Below are positions 12,507 through 18,577 of a DNA stretch of 22,393 bases, piece by piece (position 1 is the stretch's first letter; the number at the start of each line of letters is the position of its first letter). The notes under the pieces are model-generated. The model did no database searches. It was not told the origin of the DNA and saw only the letters and a list, made by a program, of their open reading frames with translations. Origin of the DNA: Clostridiales bacterium (lineage in GTDB: Bacteria > Bacillota > Clostridia > Lachnospirales > Lachnospiraceae); the NCBI GenBank assembly GCA_018369015.1, contig JAGZDD010000052.1, forward strand, positions 1-22,393, in the 5' to 3' direction. The position numbers were made by a program, and so were the translations under genes.

Positions 12507-13363
12507 ACATGCTCCCCCTTAATATAAAACAGCATAATATCCTCAATGGACGCTTTATCCACCGTCAGATCTTTAAAATGCTCCATAGTTTCATATTTAT
12601 TGTTTAATAACACCTTATACGAAAACTCCTCCCGTATATAAGCGTCATAGTCCGCTGGCGCCAGAGCATCGAAAAATGCTTTCCTGCAATGGAGCACACC
12701 GTAATTATTGTCGATATCCTCTTTAGATTTAATGAACTTAAGGCGACCCTTGTGGATAAATACAATATAATCTGCGATTTTATCCAGATCGCTTGTAATG
12801 TGGGTAGACATTAAAACCGACTTGCCGCCATCTATGACAAATTCCTGCAATACCTCAAGAATTTCATCCCGCATGACCGGGTCCAGGCCGCTTGTGGCCT
12901 CGTCTAATATGAGAAGCTTCGGATCATACGCCATAGCCACGGCAAAATTCAGCTTCACATTCATCCCCTTAGAAAGCTCTTTAATCTTCTTATCGCCCGG
13001 AAGGTCAAAGCGCTCCAAAAGCGAAAAATACCGTTCACTGTTCCAATTTTTATAAATTCTTTTAAAAATACTGTCAAGATCTTTACAGTACAAATAAGGG
13101 TTCTGCCCGATACCGTCCATAACGACGCCGATTTCCTGTTTAACCTCCCGGACACATTTTCTATAATCCTTGCCGAGAATTTTTATCTCCCCGCTGTCAA
13201 TTTTAATCATATCCAGAACCGCCTTGATTGTTGTCGTCTTTCCTGCGCCGTTCTCACCGATAATGCCAAAAATCATCCCGGGAGGTATGGTAAGCTCCAC
13301 ATCCTTTAAACAAAAATCTTTATATTTCTTAGTTACATGATTCAAACTCAATACAGACTCCAT
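12494..13363 (-). CDS. ABC transporter ATP-binding protein, YtrB-like
   Basis: A 289-residue ATPase subunit with Walker A GENGAGKTT (36-44), a signature read as LSKGM (130-134) in place of LSGGQ, Walker B LLILDEA (150-156) and an H-loop in STHITSDLDKI. About 90 residues follow the ATPase core, as in other YtrB/EcsA-type exporters. LSKGM is common in this subfamily, so activity is expected. AGGAGGAG precedes the ATG at 13363, just three bases after the GntR stop. It works with the permease that follows and is probably repressed by the GntR protein. Confidence 0.88.
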   Translation of the reverse strand: MESVLSLNHVTKKYKDFCLKDVELTIPPGMIFGIIGENGAGKTTTIKAVLDMIKIDSGEIKILGKDYRKCVREVKQEIGVVMDGIGQNPYLYCKDLDSIFKRIYKNWNSERYFSLLERFDLPGDKKIKELSKGMNVKLNFAVAMAYDPKLLILDEATSGLDPVMRDEILEVLQEFVIDGGKSVLMSTHITSDLDKIADYIVFIHKGRLKFIKSKEDIDNNYGVLHCRKAFFDALAPADYDAYIREEFSYKVLLNNKYETMEHFKDLTVDKASIEDIMLFYIKGEHVCED

Positions 13364-13366
13364 ACA

Positions 13367-13741
13367 CTACTCCTCCTCATAAAACATGGTCAGTATTTTG
13401 ACCAGGCGTTCCAGGGAAATATCATTCTCCCGGCCAATACGGGCAACTTCTGAAAGCTTTTCTTCAGCCATCCGAAGCTGCTCTTCACGTATAAAATCCC
13501 TGTTCTGCGCGGCAACAAAGGTTCCTTTGCCAGCTACAGTTTCAATAAAGCCATCCCTTTGCAGATCCTCATAAGCATGCTGTGCCGTAATCACGCTAAT
13601 ATGCAGGCTTTTTGCCAGCCCCCGCATAGACGGCATAGCGTCTCCGCTTTTTAGCTCACCGCTCATAATCATTCCTTTAATTTGGGATGTAATTTGTTCA
13701 TAAATTGGTTTTGGACTGCTGTTACTTAAAATGATTTCCAT
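13367..13741 (-). CDS. GntR-family repressor, YtrA subfamily
   Basis: A 124-residue regulator with a GntR winged helix (PIYEQITSQIKGMIMSGELKSGDAMPSMRGLAKSL is the family opening, then a recognition helix in SVITAQHAYEDLQRDGFIETVAGKGTFV) and only a short helical tail for dimerisation. That short tail is typical of YtrA rather than FadR or HutC proteins. GAGGTGA precedes the ATG. It leads the operon with an ABC ATPase and permease, and the 37-bp palindrome over its promoter is its likely operator, giving autorepression that an envelope-active compound or stress would relieve. Confidence 0.9.
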   Translation of the reverse strand: MEIILSNSSPKPIYEQITSQIKGMIMSGELKSGDAMPSMRGLAKSLHISVITAQHAYEDLQRDGFIETVAGKGTFVAAQNRDFIREEQLRMAEEKLSEVARIGRENDISLERLVKILTMFYEEE

Positions 13742-13766
13742 CAGATCACCTCACTGTACTTGCTAT

Positions 13767-13803
13767 ATATATACTGTACTTATCTGATAAGTACAGTATA
13801 TAT
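13767..13803. promoter_or_regulatory. 37-bp perfect palindrome, GntR/YtrA operator
   Basis: Two 18-base arms (13767-13784 and 13786-13803) pair without error around one central T. The core is CTGTACTTATC and its complement. It overlaps the -10 box of the repressor gene. An extra direct half-site, ACTGTACTT, sits at 13753-13761, between the operator and the ribosome site, so two dimers may bind side by side. Confidence 0.8.
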
Positions 13804-13823
13804 TGAAGTATCTCTGCTGTCAA
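13795..13823 (-). promoter_or_regulatory. Sigma-A promoter of the GntR-ABC operon
   Basis: TTGACA (13823-13818) and TATACT (13800-13795) on the minus strand are 17 bases apart. The -10 box lies inside the right arm of the 37-bp palindrome. Confidence 0.75.
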
Positions 13824-13846
13824 GGGATTTCTAAGAAAATAACAAA

Positions 13847-13902
13847 ATTGAAACAATATTTTTTTGCATTGAAATAATACTGAAACGTAGTGCTGATATG
13901 AT
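13847..13902 (+). promoter_or_regulatory. Response-regulator-type promoter of the lipid operon
   Basis: An extended -10 (TGATATGAT, 13894-13902) has no recognisable -35 hexamer at the proper distance. Ahead of it lie two similar 11-mers, ATTGAAACAAT (13847-13857) and ATTGAAATAAT (13868-13878), exactly 21 bases apart. The same layout with the same distances recurs ahead of the ABC operon at 17787-17842. Such promoters usually need an activator. Confidence 0.6.
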
Positions 13903-13943
13903 AAGAATATCAAAAGAAAACAAGCTATTCGGAGGAGATTGAC

Positions 13944-14168
13944 ATGAAAAAAATCACGTTTAAGCATAAATTTTTTGTTTCCGCATTACTTTTGGGCGCT
14001 GCTGTCATCACAACCTTGCCTTACCTGGCCCAGCTTGCCATAAATATTATGACCTATGGAGCGGCCTTTGCCCTGCTTGCTGCACCGGCACTGCTCCTTC
14101 TTGCATGGAAAATGCGGCAGCTTCACAGGCTTGCTTTAAAACAAACAACTTTAGGAGGGATCCAATAA
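13944..14168 (+). CDS. Small two-helix membrane protein, first gene of the lipid operon
   Basis: A 74-residue protein with GGAGGAG ahead of its ATG. It has a basic start (MKKITFKHK), two hydrophobic stretches (FVSALLLGAAVITTLPYLAQLA, described by position about 10-31, and about 36-55) and a basic, polar tail. Its TAA shares one base with the ATG of the next gene (TAATG), so it is coupled to the TVP38-like protein. I do not recognise a family. A helper or regulator of the membrane proteins that follow is plausible. Confidence 0.7.
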   Translation: MKKITFKHKFFVSALLLGAAVITTLPYLAQLAINIMTYGAAFALLAAPALLLLAWKMRQLHRLALKQTTLGGIQ

Positions 14169-14749
14169 TGACGACAGTAATTTTCCATTTCAAAAAAAAT
14201 TCCATAACGTTTTTAACGGTTCTCATACTCGCCGGCTTTGCCGCTGCCCTGGGAATTTCGGGAGTTTTCTCGTCCAGTGAAAAAATGGAGCAGTTTCTTA
14301 ACCAGGCCGGGATTTTAGCTCCTGCCGCGTTTATACTGCTTCAAATCATCCAGGTTATTTTTCCCATTCTTCCCGGCGGCGTAAGCTGTCTTTTAGGGGT
14401 TGCAGTATTCGGGCCTTTATCCGGTTTTATTTACAGCTATACCGGCCTTGTCCTTGGCTCTGTCATCAGCTTTCTGCTGATCCGCAAATATGGACAGGCA
14501 CTTATCCAAAAGCTTGTGTCAGAAAAAAATTATACAAAATATGCCGGCTGGCTTCAGAAGGGCAAAAAATTTAACCTGCTTTTTGCCGCGGCGATTTTTC
14601 TCCCGGGTTTTCCTGACGATCTTTTATGTATGCTCGCCGGCCTTTCGTCCATGTCCTTCAAAAAATTCTTCATTATCATCCTGCTGTGCCGCCCTGTTTC
14701 TCTGATCGGATATAGCGCGGGCTTTAGCGCAGTTACCGCATTGCTTTAA
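14168..14749 (+). CDS. TVP38/TMEM64 (VTT/DedA-like) family membrane protein
   Basis: A membrane protein of 193 residues from the ATG at 14168, which has AGGAGGG nine bases ahead; the longer open frame from 14105 is not preferred. It carries the VTT-domain pattern: ILPGGVSCLLGVAVFGPLSGFIYSY, then a run to RKYG, and the FLPGFPDDLL motif with two conserved prolines and aspartates. Proteins of this superfamily act in phospholipid or polyprenyl-carrier flipping and envelope homeostasis. It lies between a small membrane protein and a glycerophosphodiesterase in one operon, which fits a lipid-handling role. The precise lipid is not visible. Confidence 0.85.
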   Translation: MTTVIFHFKKNSITFLTVLILAGFAAALGISGVFSSSEKMEQFLNQAGILAPAAFILLQIIQVIFPILPGGVSCLLGVAVFGPLSGFIYSYTGLVLGSVISFLLIRKYGQALIQKLVSEKNYTKYAGWLQKGKKFNLLFAAAIFLPGFPDDLLCMLAGLSSMSFKKFFIIILLCRPVSLIGYSAGFSAVTALL

Positions 14750-14769
14750 ATTCAAGGAGGTCTGTTCCT

Positions 14770-16569
14770 ATGAAAAAAATATTTCTGTTTGAGTTTGTAT
14801 TTAAAGGGCTTTGCCTTTTTATCTTTGCCCCGGCCGGCTCTGCTCTTATTTCCCAAATGTTGGAAATCTCCGGTCAGAATGTTTTATTTAACTTTAACAT
14901 AGCCCGGCTCCTTTTATCCATGCCCGGAATCGCCGCTGTCATTTTAATCTTGCTGACCTCATCTGCCCTGACCTATTTTGAGTTTTCCGTTATTTTTCTT
15001 ATGATCAAAGAGATCCAGGCCGGCTCACGCCCCTTAATCAAAGGCGCTATGGAACAGTCCATGCTGGCTTTTATGCGCATTTCCGGCCCCGGTATTATCG
15101 GTTATTTTATTTATACGGTTCTTTTACTTCCCTTTGAGGGAATCATTTTCAGACCGTCCATAATGCCGGCCCTTCATATCCCGAATTTTATTACAGGAGA
15201 ATTTTCCAAGCGCTGGTATGGGCCGGCGGTTCTTGACACCGCTTATCTTCTTGTTTTTATTATTTTTCTCCTGCTCCTTTTTGTCCTTCCGTCAATGATT
15301 TTGGCTCGGCAGGATTTCTTCCATGCCTGCAAAAAAAGCCTGAAAACATGGCGGCATATTGGTGTCCGGTATCTTATAGCCATTGTTCTTTTTATGACGG
15401 TTTATATTATTATTTTCATCCGGCCCGGTATTGCTCCTAAAGATTTTTCCGGCCTTTTTGAGGAAAACATGCTAAAAACACTGTGCATGCTTTTCTTTTC
15501 CCCAAAATCATTGCTCGCTGCTGCTCTTGCCGTTTTTTTATGGGCCTTAAAAACAATTCTGATGATTCTGTTTGCCATTTTAATTGTTTCTGCCTTTATC
15601 CGCTCAGAACGCCTTGTCTTTTTGCAGCAGACAGACAGGCAGACGGTCAAAAGGGATTCGGAGGCGATAAAAAATTTTGGATCGGCAAAAAGTATGATTA
15701 CAAAAGGCTATGTAAGACTTTGCCAGTATTTGGGGCCAATTTTCAGACAAGTACATATCCGCAGATCCCAGGCTATTTTGGCCCTGTCTGCTATATTGGC
15801 AGCCACCCTTCTTTTCGTATACAATATCGCTCAGGAGCCACCCTCGTCTTTCCCGCTTCTTAACATCGGCCACCGCGGCAGTGACCTGGGCGTGGAAAAT
15901 ACTTTGCCGGCGGTGGAAGGCGCTGTTGCAAGCGGAGCCGATTATGTAGAACTGGACATCCAGCTTTCTAAAGATCATATTCCTGTTGCTATCCACGACG
16001 GCAATCTAAGCCGCCTTGCAGGCAGCAGAAAAGCCGTCAGCGATCTTACCGCCGCGCAGCTTAAAGAATATACTCTTTCACAAAATGAAAAAAGCGGCGT
16101 TATTCCTACTCTTGAGGAAATTATTATTGCCGCCGGCCAGGACATTGGCCTGCTCATTGAATTAAAAGCAGGAACCCCCGGGGAGAAAGAGCTGCTTGTC
16201 GATCAAACACTGGCGCTTATTGAAAAATATCACATTGAAGAACAGTGTATTCTTATGTCATTGGATTATGATATAGTTTCTATGGCCAAAAACAAAAGAA
16301 CCGATTTAAACGTGGGCTATTGTATGTTTGGAAACCTGGGAACACCTTCTGTTTCTGACCTTATTGATTTAAATGTAGACTTTGTCGTTATCGAAGAAGC
16401 TATGGTTAATAAGAATTTTGTGACAACATGCCGCCGGGCCTGGCTGCCCGTCTATGTATGGACAGTCGATGATGCCGGACGCATGAAGCAATATCTGGAA
16501 ATGGGCGTCACAGGGCTTATTTCAGACAAGCCCTATGTTGCCAAAGAAATTATTGAACAGTTTATTTAA
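14770..16569 (+). CDS. Membrane-anchored glycerophosphodiester phosphodiesterase
   Basis: A 599-residue protein with an N-terminal membrane region of about seven helices (to about residue 355), as in the GDPD-associated membrane domain, then a C-terminal catalytic GDPD domain facing outward. Catalytic marks are HRG at His368, EN-T just after, ELD at Glu394 to Asp396, and HD at His409. The end carries VYVWTVDDAGRMKQYLEMGVTGLISDKP, described here by the VWTVD and G-TGLI-DKP motifs typical of the family. It would hydrolyse glycerophosphodiesters, such as deacylated phospholipids or lipoteichoic acid, to glycerol 3-phosphate. AAGGAGGT is nine bases before the ATG. Confidence 0.92.
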   Translation: MKKIFLFEFVFKGLCLFIFAPAGSALISQMLEISGQNVLFNFNIARLLLSMPGIAAVILILLTSSALTYFEFSVIFLMIKEIQAGSRPLIKGAMEQSMLAFMRISGPGIIGYFIYTVLLLPFEGIIFRPSIMPALHIPNFITGEFSKRWYGPAVLDTAYLLVFIIFLLLLFVLPSMILARQDFFHACKKSLKTWRHIGVRYLIAIVLFMTVYIIIFIRPGIAPKDFSGLFEENMLKTLCMLFFSPKSLLAAALAVFLWALKTILMILFAILIVSAFIRSERLVFLQQTDRQTVKRDSEAIKNFGSAKSMITKGYVRLCQYLGPIFRQVHIRRSQAILALSAILAATLLFVYNIAQEPPSSFPLLNIGHRGSDLGVENTLPAVEGAVASGADYVELDIQLSKDHIPVAIHDGNLSRLAGSRKAVSDLTAAQLKEYTLSQNEKSGVIPTLEEIIIAAGQDIGLLIELKAGTPGEKELLVDQTLALIEKYHIEEQCILMSLDYDIVSMAKNKRTDLNVGYCMFGNLGTPSVSDLIDLNVDFVVIEEAMVNKNFVTTCRRAWLPVYVWTVDDAGRMKQYLEMGVTGLISDKPYVAKEIIEQFI

Positions 16570-16623
16570 AATACAAAACGGTCCAGCCATGTATCTTGGA
16601 TTTGAGCAGCTAACGCGGCTAAA

Positions 16624-17115
16624 TTATCCTTTAACATGATTCTTAAAATAGTCCTTAAGGAGCTTTATACTTTCCTCCTTAAGGACGCCGCCCTTTACCT
16701 CCGGGCCATAGTGGGAATGAGAAAATACAAGCTCGCAGCATGAACTTCCCTCTGTGCCTAATATTTGACACAGCTCTTTGTCACTGGCGCCATAAACAAG
16801 GCGCCCAAGCTGTGTCCACACCATAGCCCCGCAGCACATAAAACAAGGCTCACAGCTTGAATAAAGCGTATACGCCTTAAGATCTGTGATATGCGTTTCA
16901 TGGCAAAACCGGCGGAGCAGCCCGGCTTCCGCGTGGAAGGTCGGATCGGACATGGAATAGATCTGGTTTTCATTCGTATATACAATCTCATTGTCCTTCA
17001 CAAGGACTGCCCCAAAAGGCTCATTTCCGTGGTCAACTGCCAAAGCGGCCAGACGGATAGCTTCCTTCATAAATTTTTCATCATTTTGATAGTATGTACA
17101 TTCATTTTTTGTCAT
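16624..17115 (-). CDS. Nucleoside/nucleobase deaminase (CDA fold, guanine-deaminase-like)
   Basis: A zinc-dependent deaminase of the cytidine/deoxycytidylate fold. It has the HAE motif (His61, Glu63 counted from the preferred start) and the PCxxC motif in SSCEPCFMCC (Cys91, Cys94). PFGAVLVKD is the conserved strand before them. The frame extends to 17130, but the ATG at 17115 has GGAGAG seven bases ahead and is preferred (163 residues). The substrate could be guanine, cytosine or a nucleoside; it is too divergent from TadA to claim tRNA editing. It is convergent with the glycerophosphodiesterase gene; no strong terminator is visible in the 54-base gap. Confidence 0.85.
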   Translation of the reverse strand: MTKNECTYYQNDEKFMKEAIRLAALAVDHGNEPFGAVLVKDNEIVYTNENQIYSMSDPTFHAEAGLLRRFCHETHITDLKAYTLYSSCEPCFMCCGAMVWTQLGRLVYGASDKELCQILGTEGSSCCELVFSHSHYGPEVKGGVLKEESIKLLKDYFKNHVKG

Positions 17116-17143
17116 TGGTGTTCTCTCCATATTCTCAATTTGT

Positions 17144-17172
17144 GTAACAGTTCAGCCATGCTGAACTGTTAC
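17144..17172. repeat. 29-base palindrome, possible miniature insertion
   Basis: GTAACAGTTCAGC (17144-17156) and GCTGAACTGTTAC (17160-17172) are perfect 13-base arms around CAT. The sequences on either side, CAATTTGTG (17136-17144) and CTATTTGTG (17173-17181), are 8/9 identical, like a target duplication. Related arms occur at 1169-1185 and 11631-11641. No terminator T-run follows. Confidence 0.6.
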
Positions 17173-17216
17173 CTATTTGTGCCATATACCGTATTCTCTA
17201 TTTGTGCATATACCGT
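17173..17216. repeat. Two tandem copies of a 20-base unit
   Basis: CTATTTGTGCCATATACCGT (17173-17192) recurs as CTATTTGTGCATATACCGT (17198-17216), one base shorter, with a 25-base period. A decayed third copy of the join TATTCTC-A/T-ATTTGTG lies at 17130-17144, on the other side of the palindrome. The remainder of 17217-17377 shows nothing I can name. Confidence 0.6.
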
Positions 17217-17377
17217 TTCTGCACACTGTTTTTATTCTACCATTAATCGACTGAAATTGCCATCCCGGATATGACAACAATTCTGCTTTTTTATAACTAG
17301 TCAGCAGTACGGCTGATAATGGGCTGAATAGTTGCCTTTTTCTCTGTGCCTTGTGGCCAATGCAGCTTCTAGGCTGC

Positions 17378-17557
17378 TTACGCAGCCTTTGATTTTTTAT
17401 AATAGTATGCAGCCGGAACCGCAAAAACACTTAAATAAATGGCATAGCCAATCAAGTCCATCAGGGTGTCAAAGAAAAAAACTCCGGCCGTCAGAACCCC
17501 ATAAACAACTAAAAGTAAAGAAATTGCAGCTAAAATATTCATCATCCACTGTTTCAT
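17378..17557 (-). CDS. 59-residue two-helix membrane protein
   Basis: ATG at 17557 has AAGGAG eight bases ahead; the stop TAA is at 17380-17378. The peptide has a short polar start (MKQWMM), a first helix (ILAAISLLLVVYGVLTAG, about 8-25), a short turn with Phe and Asp (FFFDTLMD), a second helix (LIGYAIYLSVFAVPAAYYY, about 35-53) and a basic end (KKSKAA). I do not recognise a family. The stop codon sits in a small hairpin (GGCTGC-GTAA-GCAGCC). No convincing -35/-10 pair is visible upstream. The ribosome site, helix pattern and absence of any gene on the other strand support a real gene. Confidence 0.65.
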   Translation of the reverse strand: MKQWMMNILAAISLLLVVYGVLTAGVFFFDTLMDLIGYAIYLSVFAVPAAYYYKKSKAA

Positions 17558-17878
17558 ATCCTATCTCCTTCCTGCTATTTTTCCATGTTTTCCACAGCGC
17601 CAGGTATACCGCCCTGCGGCGTTTTTCTATTTTTCCAGGCTGCTCACAGTACTATGTCTGCTCCTTTAGGATTTCATACGCGGCAAAGCCGACCATAGCG
17701 CGGCATGAAAGTTTACTGTAATCATACTAAATAAAGGTTTCAAAATGAGAACAACGCAAAAATATCTCCATAAGAAATGTTACAAAATTGAGATAATTTT
17801 TACAGTATTTGAAATAAAGGCGATAGCTTTTTGTGATATACTTACGTTAAAATAATGACAAACACGAGGTGATAAAGA
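17558..17878. other. Intergenic region between the 59-residue gene and the ABC operon
   Basis: About 320 bases. The right part (17787-17842) is the promoter of the ABC operon. A small GC hairpin with trailing T5 (CGCC/GGCG near 17610-17625, plus strand) is visible. The rest shows short open frames on the minus strand near 17640-17710 without ribosome sites, which I do not call. Confidence 0.5.
17787..17842 (+). promoter_or_regulatory. Response-regulator-type promoter of the ABC operon
   Basis: Extended -10 TGATATACT (17834-17842) without a proper -35. Two 11-mers, ATTGAGATAAT (17787-17797) and TTTGAAATAAA (17808-17818), lie 21 bases apart. ACAAAATTGA begins 29 bases before GAAATA, and GAAATA begins 23 bases before TGATAT, the same two distances as at 13842-13902. 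The response regulator at the right edge is the natural candidate to bind. Confidence 0.6.
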
Positions 17879-18577
17879 ATGAACCGTTCGGCCATTGTTT
17901 CGGTACGGGGCCTGAAAAAATATTATGGCAGTGACGATAATATTGTCAAAGCCTTAGACGGAATTGACCTGGATATAGAGGAAGGCTCCTTTACAGCCAT
18001 TGTAGGGGCCAGCGGCAGTGGAAAATCTACACTGCTCCATATGATCGGCGGCCTTGACACTCCCACGCAGGGAGAAGTCATTGTCAGCGGCCGCAATCTG
18101 TCTGCGCTTACAAGAGAACAGGCGACGATCTACCGCAGGCGCAATATAGGTATTGTTTTTCAGCACTATAATCTGATACCCATGCTCAATGTTTATGAAA
18201 ACATCGTGTTTCCGGTAGAAATTGACGGGAACCATGCAGATTCACACTTTATCCAGGAAATTACAGCAACTCTTGGCCTGAGCGACAAGCTGGGCCGAAA
18301 CGTCACAAAGCTGTCCGGAGGGCAGCAGCAGCGCGTTGCTATCGCCCGGGCGCTTGCAATAAAGCCCTCAATCCTTTTGTGCGACGAGCCTACAGGAAAT
18401 CTGGACACCCGGACAAGCCAGGATGTTCTTGGGCTGTTAAAAGCCTGCTGTACCCGCTTCCATCAGACAATGATCATAATCACCCATAACGAAGAAATTG
18501 CCCAGCTCTCGGACCGGATCATCCATATTGAGGACGGCCGCCTTGTCAAAAGAAAGTGGGGAGAACCATGTCTATAA
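17879..18577 (+). CDS. ABC transporter ATP-binding protein (MacB/LolD/BceA type)
   Basis: A 232-residue ATPase with Walker A GASGSGKST (43-51), Q-loop Gln95 (VFQHYNLIPMLNVYENI), signature LSGGQQQR (145-152), Walker B ILLCDEP (165-171) and H-loop in ITHNEEIA. This is the mechanotransmission type that drives FtsX-fold permeases rather than ordinary import or export channels. GAGGTG is eight bases before the ATG. It overlaps the permease gene by 10 bases. With the convergent two-component system it resembles antimicrobial-peptide sensing and detoxification modules of Bacillota. Confidence 0.93.
   Translation: MNRSAIVSVRGLKKYYGSDDNIVKALDGIDLDIEEGSFTAIVGASGSGKSTLLHMIGGLDTPTQGEVIVSGRNLSALTREQATIYRRRNIGIVFQHYNLIPMLNVYENIVFPVEIDGNHADSHFIQEITATLGLSDKLGRNVTKLSGGQQQRVAIARALAIKPSILLCDEPTGNLDTRTSQDVLGLLKACCTRFHQTMIIITHNEEIAQLSDRIIHIEDGRLVKRKWGEPCL

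Noticed and set aside
17640..17710. Minus-strand peptide fragment reading YDYSKLS and EILKEQT
   Set aside because: It follows an in-frame stop, is under 25 residues and has no ribosome site; at most it is a gene remnant.
17332..17721. Plus-strand 129-residue open frame
   Set aside because: It is antisense to the 59-residue membrane gene, has no ribosome site or domain, and is rich in Ser, Gln and Pro as shadow frames are.
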